From Candidatus Thiodiazotropha sp. (ex Epidulcina cf. delphinae) (GTDB taxonomy: Bacteria; Pseudomonadota; Gammaproteobacteria; Chromatiales; Chromatiaceae), in assembly GCA_025656505.1 (NCBI GenBank), contig JAHXHR010000015.1, forward strand, positions 1 through 41,979: DNA of 41,979 nt. The letters are read 5' to 3'. Below are positions 33,450-41,979 of this stretch, piece after piece. How positions within the stretch are numbered: the first letter of the stretch is position 1; each line of letters opens with the position of its first letter. Both the position numbers and the translations under genes were made by a program. A model generated the notes under the pieces. The model had not been told where the DNA came from. It did no database searches and saw only the letters and a list, made by a program, of their open reading frames with translations.

Positions 33450-36086
33450 ATGGTAGGTCAACGGAACTCCCTGAAAATCATCTGGGGTAAGCTCAAATCA
33501 GACCCTGGCGGCGGAGCGCCGCGCTATCTTCCCCTCACCCACCACTGCCTGGATGTCGCCATGGTGTTTCACCGGCTGGCGAACCTGCCCGGCTTTCGGC
33601 GCAGTCTCACCGCAGCCGCCAAGGCAACACTGACGCCGGCGCAGCTTGACCGTCTGACCGTTCTGGCCCTGCTGCATGACTTCGGCAAGGCCAATCTTGG
33701 ATTTCAGGATAAGCCCTTTGATCCAAAGGCGCCACGGGCCGGGCACGTGTATGAAACAGCGCCGCTCTTTCGAGAGCCTCAGTTGTTCAATCGGCTTTCG
33801 GAGTGCCTTGCGCTTGATCAGATGGGTAGCTGGTTCGAAGATGAAGCATCGCTACAAAGCTATTTGGCCGCCATCCTCTCCCACCATGGCAGGCCCATTC
33901 CATACCAGGCGCTTGAGCGGAATGCCCACAATAGCTACTTCCCGGCCAAGAAGCACTGGTGGAGAAGCGATGGGCAACGAGATCCTTTTGAGGCCGTCGC
34001 TGATCTCATGGCCACCGCCCGCCAGGCATTTCCCGCCGCCTTTGCCGAAAACACGCCACCTATTCCCGACTCAACCTATCTTCAGCACCGTTTCGCCGGA
34101 CTGCTGATGCTGGCCGACTGGCTGGGTTCTCACGACGCCTTCTTTCCCATCGACAACGGCAAAGCCGATCGACCGCAACTTGCCCATCATGCCGCCGAGC
34201 GGATACTCAAAATCGTAGGCTTGGATGTCCAAGCAGCGCAACAAGCCCTGCAAAAACGATCTTGGCGATTTGAACCCTTGTTCGACTTTCCTCCCTACCC
34301 TTTACAACAGGCCTTGGATCAACTGCCGACAGACGATCCCGCCCACCGCCTGCTGATCGCCGAGGCGGAGACCGGCTCCGGCAAGACCGAGGCAGCCCTG
34401 ATCCGTTTCTTCCGGCTTTTCGCCGCCGGAAAGGTAGAGGGTCTTTACTTCGCCCTACCTACCCGGGTTGCCGCACGGGAACTCTACCGGCGTGTGCTGG
34501 AGCGGGTGGAAAAGGCCTTTCCCGATCCCGCCATCCGCCCCATGGTGCTGTTGGCTGTGCCAGGCTATGCCAAGGTAGACGGACTGGAGGCCAAACTGCT
34601 GCCGGAGCGCGCAGACTCCTGCAATGACGAAGCGGACCAGCAAAGCCGGGAACGAACATGGGCCGCCGAACGCCCCAAACGGTTCCTCGCCGCCACCATC
34701 GCCGTCGGCACCATCGACCAGGCCCTGCTCAGCGCCTTGCAAACCCCCCACGCCCACCTGCGCTCCGTCTGTCTGGACCGGCAACTGCTGGTGGTGGACG
34801 AGGTCCACGCCTCCGACCCCTACATGCGCCACCTGCTGACCGAACTCCTGCGGCACCACCTCGGGGCCTGTCATGCCCTGCTGCTCTCCGCCACCCTGGG
34901 CGCAGTGGCGCAAGAGTCGTTTCTTCATGCCGCCGGAGCAAAGCAGATCGAGCTTCCATTGGAGGAAGCGATCGAAGCGCCTTATCCCGCTCTGACCAAC
35001 GGCGCGGGCGAACGCCTGCCTCTCCTCAAGGCGGGCACTCGGTCGAAACAGGTAACGGTGGAATGCATGCCACACCTCACTGAGCCGGCAGCCCTGCTGC
35101 CCAGTATCCGGCAAGCATTGGCGCAAGGCGCCCGCATCCTGGTGGTCCTCAACACCGTAGGCCGGGTTCTGGCATTGCAACGGGCCGTCGAAAAAATCGT
35201 ACCCGAGGATACCCTGTTTCACTGCAACAAAGTCATCACACCTCATCACGGCCGCTACAGCCCGGTGGACCGGGAGCTGCTGGATGCCGAGGTCAGCCGA
35301 CGCCTGGGCAAAGGCAGCAGCGCCGGCCCGCTGCTGCTCATCGGCACCCAAACCCTGGAGCAGAGCCTCGATATCGACGCCGATCTGTTGATTTCCGACC
35401 TCTGCCCCATGGACGTGCTGCTGCAACGCATCGGCCGCCTGCACCGTCATGAACGGGAACGCCCGGCCGGTATGGAAACGGCCCGCTGCCTGCTGCTCAC
35501 CCCCGAGGCGGGCAGCCTGGAGGATTGGCTGCAAACCGACGGCGAGGCTATCGACAACGCCAAGCGCATGGGGCTGGGCAGCGTCTACGCCGACCTGCGC
35601 ACCTTGCAACTCACCTGGGACCGGCTGCTGCGGCATCCTCGCATCACGATCCCCCGCGACAACCGGCTGCTGGTGGAAAACGCTACCCATCCGAATGCCT
35701 TGGCGCAACTGCGAGGCCCCCGCTGGCAAAGACACACCGCACTGATAGAAGGCGGACAGATCGCCCAAGGCGTGCGGGCCGATCATGTTTCACTGGTCAA
35801 ATGCTATGCCCAGCCGTTCGGAGAATTCAGCTTCAGCGACCTCAACGACGATGCCCGCACCCGGCTTGGGCTGGACACCCTGAGACTGCCGCTACCCGAG
35901 CCCATCGTCGGTCCTTTTGACATACCACTCTCGGAAATGCTCATTCCCGGCCACATGGCCCCTCAAGGAGAAAACGCAATCATGGACCTGACCCAGACCG
36001 ATGGCGGCATCCGTTTCCGCCTCGGCCCCAAACGTTACCGTTATACCCGTCATGGATTGGAGACCGTCGATGAACCTGCTCACTGA
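33450..36086 (+). CDS. cas3: Type I-E CRISPR helicase-nuclease Cas3
   Basis: An 878-residue fused HD nuclease and SF2 helicase. HD residues: LTHHCLDVA (31-32) and LLHDFGKAN (H76, D77), plus ILSHHG. Helicase Walker A is AETGSGKTEAA near 307, the Walker B motif DEVH near 449, LLSATLG, and motif VI QRIGRLHRH. Cas3 is recruited by Cascade and degrades the target strand 3' to 5'. The ATG at 33450 (MVGQRNSLK) is chosen over an in-frame ATG at 33354 because it gives the family N-terminus; the ribosome-binding site is weak. It overlaps cas8e by 17 bp, so both are coupled. Confidence 0.95.
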   Translation: MVGQRNSLKIIWGKLKSDPGGGAPRYLPLTHHCLDVAMVFHRLANLPGFRRSLTAAAKATLTPAQLDRLTVLALLHDFGKANLGFQDKPFDPKAPRAGHVYETAPLFREPQLFNRLSECLALDQMGSWFEDEASLQSYLAAILSHHGRPIPYQALERNAHNSYFPAKKHWWRSDGQRDPFEAVADLMATARQAFPAAFAENTPPIPDSTYLQHRFAGLLMLADWLGSHDAFFPIDNGKADRPQLAHHAAERILKIVGLDVQAAQQALQKRSWRFEPLFDFPPYPLQQALDQLPTDDPAHRLLIAEAETGSGKTEAALIRFFRLFAAGKVEGLYFALPTRVAARELYRRVLERVEKAFPDPAIRPMVLLAVPGYAKVDGLEAKLLPERADSCNDEADQQSRERTWAAERPKRFLAATIAVGTIDQALLSALQTPHAHLRSVCLDRQLLVVDEVHASDPYMRHLLTELLRHHLGACHALLLSATLGAVAQESFLHAAGAKQIELPLEEAIEAPYPALTNGAGERLPLLKAGTRSKQVTVECMPHLTEPAALLPSIRQALAQGARILVVLNTVGRVLALQRAVEKIVPEDTLFHCNKVITPHHGRYSPVDRELLDAEVSRRLGKGSSAGPLLLIGTQTLEQSLDIDADLLISDLCPMDVLLQRIGRLHRHERERPAGMETARCLLLTPEAGSLEDWLQTDGEAIDNAKRMGLGSVYADLRTLQLTWDRLLRHPRITIPRDNRLLVENATHPNALAQLRGPRWQRHTALIEGGQIAQGVRADHVSLVKCYAQPFGEFSFSDLNDDARTRLGLDTLRLPLPEPIVGPFDIPLSEMLIPGHMAPQGENAIMDLTQTDGGIRFRLGPKRYRYTRHGLETVDEPAH

Positions 36087-37626
36087 ACCCGTTTTTCGCA
36101 TCCGAACCAGCCAAGGACTGCAAACGCTGAGCCTGCCCGCGCTTCTCGCCGCACTGGGTGGGGACGAGGTCGCATCCCTGCCGGGTCTGCAACGCCATCA
36201 GGAGGACCCGTTTCACATCTTCCTCTGCTATCTCGCAGCCACCGTACTCGACCGGCAGGGCGTCGTCGATCCTCGCCAAAGCGAAGATTTCTGGCTGGAC
36301 GGCATTCGCAAACTCACGGGCCGTGACGACGATGCCGCCTGGACCCTGGTGGTGGAAGATGTCACCAAGCCGGCATTCATGCAGCCGGCAATGTCAGCCA
36401 CGACGGATGTCAAGCAATTGAAGCCCAACGCCAGCACGCCGGATGAATTGGATATCCTGCCGACGGCAAAAAACCATGACATCAAAACGGCCCGAGCCCT
36501 AAAACCTCAGGCGGATGAATGGAGCTATGCCCTGATCAGTCTGCAAACCATGGCAGGCTATTTCGGCCGGGGAAACTTTGGCGTTGCTCGCATGAATGGT
36601 GGTTTCGCCAGCCGTCCTTGCGTCGAGCTTCAGAAAGATCGAACATCAAGTGGTCGTTGGCAGCGAGGCGTTTCCAGGTTGCTGGCGTTGCGCCCTGAGC
36701 TGCTCGAGACTCCCTGGCCCTATCAGGATGATGGCGAGGTCCTTCTTTGGCGACTACCGTGGAACGGCATCAGCAGCTTCAGCCTGAACGAGCTTGATCC
36801 GTTTTTCATCGAGATCGCTCGAATCGTGCGGTTAGTGGAAAAAGAGAACCGGCTAGTCGCCATGGCCAAACCCAGCCGTGCCGCCCGAATTCAGGCCAAG
36901 GACCAACTGGGTGTCATGGGTGACCCATGGATACCTCTGAACGCGGGCAAAAAGAAACTCACTGCCTTAACGGTCTCAGCAACAGGTCTCACACCCGATC
37001 TTCTGCAAAAGCTGATCTTTGAAGACGGCCTCACTCCCGCAGCCATGCAGAAACCCGCCCTGGATGAGATCGGCAAGCCGGTCTGGTTCTATGCCTCCGT
37101 GCTGGTCAGAGGGCAAGGCACCACGGATGGTTTTCATTCAATCCACCTGCCTATCCCAACCAAGGTCGGCTTTGCCCTTTTTGGCGGTGGCCGGCAACGG
37201 GACCGGCTCGGCAGACTGAGCAAAGAGGGGCTGAACGATGCCAAGACGGTGCAAAACAAGGCGCTCAAAGTAGCCCTCTTCTCGCTGCTGGAGGCCGGGC
37301 CGGACAAGGTCAATTTCGACAAACGGGAGGTCTCTGCCTGGGTTGATCAATCTGCCCACAACTTCAGCGAAGCCTGGTCCCGCGACTACTTCGACTGGCT
37401 ATGGCGCACCCTGGATTATGAGGATGAAGAGCAAGCCCGCATCGAGTGGCTGAACGCCCTCAAGGAAAAGGCCCTGGTGGTGCTGGAGGATGCCATCGCC
37501 CGGCTGCCGGAACGCCAGGGCCGCCGCTACCGTGCGCGCGTCAAGGCCAGCGGCCTCTTCTTCGGCTCCCTCGATAAACAATTCCCCGAACTCAAGGAGC
37601 AACGCGATGCAAAACAGTCAGCCTGA
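36070..37626 (+). CDS. cas8e: Cascade large subunit Cas8e (Cse1/CasA)
   Basis: A 518-residue Cse1-type protein: MNLLTEPVFRIRTSQGLQTLSL is the typical start, followed by PFHIFLCYLAA and the helical C-terminal bundle with FFGSLDKQFPELKEQRDAKQ. It recognises the PAM and recruits Cas3. The start at 36070 lies within the last codons of cas3; the upstream in-frame ATG at 36001 would only reuse the cas3 shadow frame. It overlaps cse2 by 20 bp. Confidence 0.93.
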   Translation: MNLLTEPVFRIRTSQGLQTLSLPALLAALGGDEVASLPGLQRHQEDPFHIFLCYLAATVLDRQGVVDPRQSEDFWLDGIRKLTGRDDDAAWTLVVEDVTKPAFMQPAMSATTDVKQLKPNASTPDELDILPTAKNHDIKTARALKPQADEWSYALISLQTMAGYFGRGNFGVARMNGGFASRPCVELQKDRTSSGRWQRGVSRLLALRPELLETPWPYQDDGEVLLWRLPWNGISSFSLNELDPFFIEIARIVRLVEKENRLVAMAKPSRAARIQAKDQLGVMGDPWIPLNAGKKKLTALTVSATGLTPDLLQKLIFEDGLTPAAMQKPALDEIGKPVWFYASVLVRGQGTTDGFHSIHLPIPTKVGFALFGGGRQRDRLGRLSKEGLNDAKTVQNKALKVALFSLLEAGPDKVNFDKREVSAWVDQSAHNFSEAWSRDYFDWLWRTLDYEDEEQARIEWLNALKEKALVVLEDAIARLPERQGRRYRARVKASGLFFGSLDKQFPELKEQRDAKQSA

Positions 37627-38128
37627 GGCGCTTGAAGAAAGCGCCAAATCCTTGGCCTCGGTCATCGGGTCAATCAGCGGCCTGATCGCCGGCGAAAACT
37701 TTCCCAACAGTGACCGCGCCGCCTTAAAGCGCATGGACCCGAAAAAAGAGCCGCCCTTGAGCTTCTACCGCTTTGCCTTTCGCCATCTACCGGGGCACTG
37801 GCAGGCTCAGCGCAAGGCATGGCGAGCGATACTGAACGGCATGGCCTTGATGTCTCCCCCTATTCATCGACCGGACCGCCCCCTGGGCAAGGTGCTGGCG
37901 GAAGAACATTATTCAGAGGCCCGGCTGGAACGGCTGCTGGCCGCCGAGGACGAGACCCGGCGCACCCTGATACTACGGGCCGTGCGTTTTCTGGCGGCGA
38001 AAAAGCAGCCCGTCAACTGGACCGATCTCGCCGGACTCCTGCTGATCACTGATGCCGATAAGCGGGAAGGCCTCCACAGGCGCATCGCCGGCGACTACTA
38101 CAAAAACCTCAAGGACAAGGAGCAATAG
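37607..38128 (+). CDS. casB: Cascade small subunit Cse2 (Cas11e/CasB)
   Basis: A 173-residue helical protein. Start ATG 37607 is preceded by AAGGAG. FYRFAFRHLPGHWQAQRKAW and LAEEHYSEARLERLLAAEDE are typical of Cse2. Two copies line the Cascade belly and stabilise the non-target strand. It ends two bases before cas7e. Confidence 0.9.
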   Translation: MQNSQPEALEESAKSLASVIGSISGLIAGENFPNSDRAALKRMDPKKEPPLSFYRFAFRHLPGHWQAQRKAWRAILNGMALMSPPIHRPDRPLGKVLAEEHYSEARLERLLAAEDETRRTLILRAVRFLAAKKQPVNWTDLAGLLLITDADKREGLHRRIAGDYYKNLKDKEQ

Positions 38129-38130
38129 CC

Positions 38131-39291
38131 ATGTTTTTGCAAATGCACACCCTCACCTCATTTCACGCCAGCCTGCTCAACCGCGACGACGCCGGTCTCG
38201 CCAAGCGCATACCCTTCGGCGATGAGCCGCGCCTGCGGATATCGTCCCAGTGCCTCAAACGCCATTGGCGGGAGGCGCTGCAAGATTCCCTGGCCCTGCC
38301 GGACGGCATCCGCTCCCGTGAGTTTTTCAGCCGGGTCATCCTGCCCCGATTGGTAGAGGAGAAGGGCGTCGATGACGGCCTTGCCCGCAACCTGACTGAA
38401 ACCCTCATGGGCAAACTGATCGCCGGCGGTTTGGATAAGGGGAATCCCCTGTTTATGAAACAGCCTGCCCTGTTCGGCAAACCTGAGGCGGACTTCTTCG
38501 TGGCGCTGCTGGCGGAATGCGCCGGAGCGGGTGATGCGAAGGCTGCCAAGGATCTGCTGGCGGAGCGACTCAAAACCGACAAGAAAGGCTTCAAGGCCCT
38601 GTTGCGCCAAGCCGGCCACGGCAACCTCTACGCAGGCTTCGAAGGGGCCCTGTTCGGGCGTTTCGTCACCTCTGACATCCTGGCCCGCTCCGACGCGGCG
38701 GTGCATGTGGCCCATGCCTTCACCGTCCACCCGATGGAGACCGAAGTGGACTACTTCACCGTGGTGGATGACCTCAACAAGGATGAAGAGACCGGGGCGG
38801 CCCATGCCGGCGACATGGAGCTGGGCGGCGGCCTGTTCTATGGCTATGTGGCCGTGGACATTCCCCTGCTGGTCTCCAACTTTACCGCCTGCGAACCGAA
38901 GATGTGGCGGGACCAGGACAGCGCCGATGCCGAGGGCGCCCTCGGTACATTACTCAACGCTATCGCCACCGTCTCCCCCGGCGCCAAGCTCGGCGCCACC
39001 GCGCCCTATGCGCGGGCCGACTTCGTCTTGTTCGAAAGCGGGGCGGGACAGCCCCGCAGTCTCGCCAATGCTTATCTCCAGTCCCTCCAATTCAGCAGCG
39101 GCGACGACCCCATGCAGCGGGCCGTGAACGCCCTGGGCGAGCACCTGCAAGCCGTGGACGGCATGTACGGCGCCGCCGCCGATCAGCGCGCCGCCGCCAC
39201 GTTCAAGGATGGCGAGGCACTCGGCGGCATCCCGGTCTCCCCCCTGAACAGCGCCATCGACGAGACGTTAAACGCCATCTTTCGAGGCTGA
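38131..39291 (+). CDS. cas7e: Cascade backbone subunit Cas7e (Cse4/CasC)
   Basis: A 386-residue RAMP-fold protein. It starts MFLQMHTLTSFHASLLNRDD and continues GLAKRIPFGDEPRLRISSQCLKRHWRE, the Cas7e N-terminal signature; later DYFTVVDDL and FYGYVAVDIPLLV are also typical. Six copies hold the crRNA guide. It is tightly packed in the operon, 3 bp after cse2. Confidence 0.94.
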   Translation: MFLQMHTLTSFHASLLNRDDAGLAKRIPFGDEPRLRISSQCLKRHWREALQDSLALPDGIRSREFFSRVILPRLVEEKGVDDGLARNLTETLMGKLIAGGLDKGNPLFMKQPALFGKPEADFFVALLAECAGAGDAKAAKDLLAERLKTDKKGFKALLRQAGHGNLYAGFEGALFGRFVTSDILARSDAAVHVAHAFTVHPMETEVDYFTVVDDLNKDEETGAAHAGDMELGGGLFYGYVAVDIPLLVSNFTACEPKMWRDQDSADAEGALGTLLNAIATVSPGAKLGATAPYARADFVLFESGAGQPRSLANAYLQSLQFSSGDDPMQRAVNALGEHLQAVDGMYGAAADQRAAATFKDGEALGGIPVSPLNSAIDETLNAIFRG

Positions 39292-39295
39292 AGCC

Positions 39296-40039
39296 ATGGA
39301 TATTCTGATACTGCGTTTCGACGCGCCGCTGATGAGCTTCGGCGGGGTAATGGTGGACCAGCACGGCCCTATCGACCGTTTCCCCGGCCTGGCCATGCTC
39401 ACCGGTCTGCCGGCCAACGCCCTCGGTTATCGGCATGATGACTTCGACCGCCTGCAAGCGCTACAGGCGCGGATTCGCTACGCCGCCCGCTGGGATGTGG
39501 AGCCGAAGCACATCATCGATTACCACACCGTGGATTTGGGGCAACCCAAGATGAAGGGGTATGCCGAAGGCAAAAAACCGTGGGGATGGACGACACGGGG
39601 CAGCCCCGATGGACGAGGAGACGGTGGGGCTACGAAAGAGACCCATATCCGCTACCGCCACTACTGGGCCAACGGCGTGATGACCCTCGCCGTCACCCTT
39701 GAAGAAGAAGGCGCACCGACCCTGGATGAACTTGAAGCCGCCCTGCGCCACCCGGCCCGGCCCCTGTTCCTCGGCCGCAAGACCTGCCTGCCGGCCGCAC
39801 CCGTACTGTTGGCGCGGGTTCAGGCCACCCATGTACTCGATGCGCTCTGTACCCATCCCGTACACCCCCGGACCAAAGAGAATCCCGGAGAGACCCTAGC
39901 CGCCTGTTGGCCCGCCGATATTCCCGGCGGCGTGCATGCCCGCATCGTCAGCCGCTACGATCAGCGGGAATGGCGCAACCAGATCCATGCCGGCCGCCGC
40001 GAGCACCACGAAGGCCGCATCGGGAGGCCCGCATCATGA
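39296..40039 (+). CDS. cas5e: Cascade subunit Cas5e (CasD)
   Basis: A 247-residue RAMP-fold protein. Its N-terminus ILILRFDAPLMSFGGVMVDQ, then PIDRFPGLAMLTGLPANALGY, and RPLFLGRKTCLP are Cas5e landmarks. It caps the 5' handle of the crRNA. Its end overlaps cas6e by 4 bp (ATGA type). Confidence 0.93.
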   Translation: MDILILRFDAPLMSFGGVMVDQHGPIDRFPGLAMLTGLPANALGYRHDDFDRLQALQARIRYAARWDVEPKHIIDYHTVDLGQPKMKGYAEGKKPWGWTTRGSPDGRGDGGATKETHIRYRHYWANGVMTLAVTLEEEGAPTLDELEAALRHPARPLFLGRKTCLPAAPVLLARVQATHVLDALCTHPVHPRTKENPGETLAACWPADIPGGVHARIVSRYDQREWRNQIHAGRREHHEGRIGRPAS

Positions 40040-40740
40040 CCACGCCACTCACTATGCTGGAGCTTCGGCTCGATGCCAAGGCCCTGATCCGCTTCGCCCA
40101 AGACCAGAAACCCAATGTCAACCGCAACCGGGACGAAGATCTGGGCTACGCCACTCACGCCTGGCTGAAAGCCCTCTTTCAGGAACGCTCCCCCAAACCC
40201 TTCCGGCTGATTCTCGGTAACAACCCTAAGCTGCTCGGTTATAGCCCCGACTCGGGCCGGATGCTGTTGGAACAGGCCCAAACCTTCGCCAATCCCTTGG
40301 CGCTGGGCGTAACCCGGATCGACGATCTGCGACACGCCAAAATCATGCCCCGCGAATGGCGGCCCGGACGACGGCTCGGATTCGAGGTAATGACCTGCCC
40401 CACCAGCCGCAAGGCGGGCCACGAAAAGGATCTCTACCGCCACCGCATGGAACGGCGGGAGGAAGGGGAAGAGGCGCCACCGCGGGAGAGCGTCTACCGA
40501 GCGTGGCTGGAAAAACAGCTCGGAGATGCCGCCCGGCTGGAAACGGCCAAGCTGGAGAAGTTCCGCTTTGTCTCCCAGTACCGGCGAGGAATGAAGCCGA
40601 AGAAGCTGGACCGCCCCCAGGCATTGATCAAAGGCGTGCTGACCATAGCCGACAGCGATGCCTTCAACCGGCTGCTGGCCCGGGGCGTCGGGCGCCACCG
40701 CGCCTTCGGTTTCGGCATGCTGTTGCTGAGGCCGGCATGA
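40036..40740 (+). CDS. cas6e: crRNA endoribonuclease Cas6e (CasE)
   Basis: A 234-residue Cas6e-type protein. It starts with ATG 40036 inside the cas5e stop overlap. H41 in GYATHAWLKALF corresponds to the catalytic His of E. coli Cas6e (there YQLHQ). The C-terminus ARGVGRHRAFGFGMLLLRP is the glycine-rich loop of RAMP nucleases. It cuts pre-crRNA at the repeat stem. The stop overlaps cas1 by three bases. Confidence 0.93.
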   Translation: MTTPLTMLELRLDAKALIRFAQDQKPNVNRNRDEDLGYATHAWLKALFQERSPKPFRLILGNNPKLLGYSPDSGRMLLEQAQTFANPLALGVTRIDDLRHAKIMPREWRPGRRLGFEVMTCPTSRKAGHEKDLYRHRMERREEGEEAPPRESVYRAWLEKQLGDAARLETAKLEKFRFVSQYRRGMKPKKLDRPQALIKGVLTIADSDAFNRLLARGVGRHRAFGFGMLLLRPA

Positions 40741-41630
40741 AGAGCGGGCTTTTTCCCGGCCGCCTGGGGCTGGCCGAATCCCGTATTCCCCATGTGGACC
40801 GCCATGGCCTTATCCGGCTGGCGCGGGGCAACCTCGCGGTCGACAACGGCACCCTTCACTTCACCGCAGCCAAGTCTGAAGAACTGGACGCCGGCGACTA
40901 TGCCATTCCCTACCAAGGGGTCTCCATCATCCTGCTCGGACCCGGCTCCACCGTCAGTCACGACGCACTGCGGCTGCTGGCCCGGCACGGCACCCTGCTG
41001 GCCGCTGTGGGCGAGGGCGGGGTCAAATACTATACCGCCCCACCCATGGGCCAGGGCCGCTCGGAGATGGCGCGGCGACACGCCCGGCTCTGGGCGGATG
41101 AAACCGCGCGACTGGATCTCGCCCGGCGCATGTACGCCTTCCGTTTTGGTCGTGTCCTCCCGCACCGGGATATCGCGGTCCTGCGGGGCATCGAAGGCGG
41201 ACGCATGAAAAAGACCTATCGAATCCTCGCCGATGAGTACGGCATTCCCTGGAAAGGGCGGCGCTACAACCGCCGAAACCCGGATGGCGCCGATATCCCC
41301 AACCAGGCCGTCAACCACGCCGCCACCTTCGTCGAGGCCGCCGCCGATGTCGCCGTTGCCGCAGTGGGCGCGCTGCCGCCGCTGGGCTTTATTCATGAGG
41401 ACTCAAGCAATGCCTTCACCCTCGATATCGCAGATCTCTATCGTGCCGAAATCACCTTGCCGTTGGCGTTCAAGATAGCCAGACAGGCGCTCGACGACCC
41501 GGAGATCTTATTGGAGCGGACCCTTCGCCGAGAGGCGGCCGGACAGTTTCGAAAACAAAAACTGATCGGAAAAATGATCGACCGAATCAAGGAGCTGCTG
41601 GATGTCGATGACCGTAGTGGTGACGCGTAA
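40737..41630 (+). CDS. cas1: CRISPR adaptation integrase Cas1
   Basis: A 297-residue Cas1e. The metal-binding triad is E153 (GIEGGRMKKTYR), H220 (GFIHEDSS) and D233 (IADLY), with the same spacing (67 and 13) as E. coli E141, H208 and D221. Start ATG 40737 overlaps the cas6e stop. Cas1 with Cas2 integrates new spacers next to the leader. It overlaps cas2 by 29 bp. Confidence 0.95.
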   Translation: MKSGLFPGRLGLAESRIPHVDRHGLIRLARGNLAVDNGTLHFTAAKSEELDAGDYAIPYQGVSIILLGPGSTVSHDALRLLARHGTLLAAVGEGGVKYYTAPPMGQGRSEMARRHARLWADETARLDLARRMYAFRFGRVLPHRDIAVLRGIEGGRMKKTYRILADEYGIPWKGRRYNRRNPDGADIPNQAVNHAATFVEAAADVAVAAVGALPPLGFIHEDSSNAFTLDIADLYRAEITLPLAFKIARQALDDPEILLERTLRREAAGQFRKQKLIGKMIDRIKELLDVDDRSGDA

Positions 41631-41907
41631 CGTCTCCGGCCGCATGCGGGGATTCCTCGCCTCCTCCATGCTCGAGCTGGCGCCGGGCGTCTACAGCGCA
41701 CCGAAGATGTCACCCGCCGTGCGTGAGCGGATCTGGGGCATCATCACCGAATGGTTCAACGCAGAACAAGACGCATCCGTCATCCTGCTCTGGGCCGACC
41801 CGGTCCAGCCCGGAGGACAAAGCGTCAAAGTCCTGGGGTTGCCGCCCGTCAATCTGATCGATCTGGATGGGCTATTGATCGCTCACCGGCCGAATAGACC
41901 ATTGTAG
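41602..41907 (+). CDS. cas2: CRISPR adaptation protein Cas2
   Basis: A 101-residue Cas2e. It has MTVVVTRNVSGRMRGFLASSMLELAPGVY and the ferredoxin-like region up to SVILLWADP. It forms the bridge of the Cas1-Cas2 integration complex. It starts inside cas1 and is the last gene of the operon, immediately before the array. Confidence 0.94.
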   Translation: MSMTVVVTRNVSGRMRGFLASSMLELAPGVYSAPKMSPAVRERIWGIITEWFNAEQDASVILLWADPVQPGGQSVKVLGLPPVNLIDLDGLLIAHRPNRPL

Positions 41908-41950
41908 CGTTCTTTAACAATTTGTTATGATTCCGAAGGTTAAGCGCTAG
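41908..41950 (+). promoter_or_regulatory. CRISPR leader (partial)
   Basis: 43 A+T-rich bases between cas2 and the first repeat: cgttctttaacaatttgtta resembles the conserved leader sequence of many type I-E arrays. The full leader may include the end of cas2. Function inferred. Confidence 0.55.
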
Positions 41951-41979
41951 AGCTTCCCCCGCACATGCGGGGATCGACC
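41951..41979 (+). CRISPR. First CRISPR repeat of a type I-E array, cut by the window end
   Basis: The last 29 bases contain the palindromic stem ccccgc-acat-gcgggg, with flanks agcttc before it and atcgacc after it. The general form (TTCCCC-GC...GC-GGGGAT, about 28-29 bp) matches type I-E repeats, and the position immediately after cas1-cas2 and a leader is right. Only one copy is visible, so the array itself is an inference. Confidence 0.7.

Noticed and set aside
33256-33456. A 66-codon open frame upstream of cas3
   Set aside because: No recognisable homology, poor composition, and it overlaps the cas3 start. Treated as leader sequence.
34455-35786. A 443-codon open frame on the minus strand within cas3
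   Set aside because: Antisense shadow of a GC-rich gene with clear helicase motifs on the plus strand.
40494-41396. A 300-codon minus-strand open frame across cas6e/cas1
   Set aside because: Antisense shadow; the plus strand carries the complete Cas1 active site.

Overview
The window is GC-rich and its gene content points to a free-living or symbiotic gammaproteobacterium, possibly a sulfur-oxidising or autotrophic type. The blocks dnaX-ybaB-recR, sdhCDAB-sdhE, dksA-gluQ and darP-recJ, a DUF3581 protein and CysZ are all typical of that class. The exact genus is an inference I cannot settle. No rRNA or tRNA gene was recognised.

Layout. 1-5125: a thioredoxin-fold reductase (yffB), a two-gene lysine unit (dapL-lysA), and a membrane-anchored unknown, set among small repeat elements. 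4811-11312 (minus strand): a replication/repair row, dnaX-ybaB-recR-HIT-copA plus a small unknown. 11617-15800 (plus): a six-gene operon combining a TPR-like protein, a pseudo-receiver protein, an MglA-like GTPase, two Roadblock/LC7-type proteins and a protoglobin. This is the least explained functional unit in the window and my main candidate for an undescribed system: a heme sensor wired to a small-GTPase switch. 15841-19465 (minus): succinate dehydrogenase with its flavinylation factor. 19680-30704: housekeeping and transport genes (PqiA-like, DUF3581, LysE, GDPD, CysZ, aminotransferase, HAD phosphatase, DksA, GluQ-RS, DarP, RecJ). 31100-32863: an isolated batD. 33450-41979: a complete type I-E CRISPR-Cas operon (cas3-cas8e-cse2-cas7e-cas5e-cas6e-cas1-cas2), followed by a leader and what looks like the first CRISPR repeat, cut by the window end.

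The intergenic regions carry at least four families of short non-coding inverted-repeat elements (MITE-like). One family (ends AACCTAAAAACCGCAGTTG) has five copies or relics here. It supplies the stop codons of two genes and abuts the start of batD. A short N-terminal relic of an IS1380-type transposase is fused to one copy, suggesting (not proving) the source of mobilisation. Two further elements lie directly upstream of the cas operon.

Start codons were chosen from family N-termini and visible ribosome-binding sites. The most unusual is a predicted CTG start for darP overlapping the recJ stop codon.
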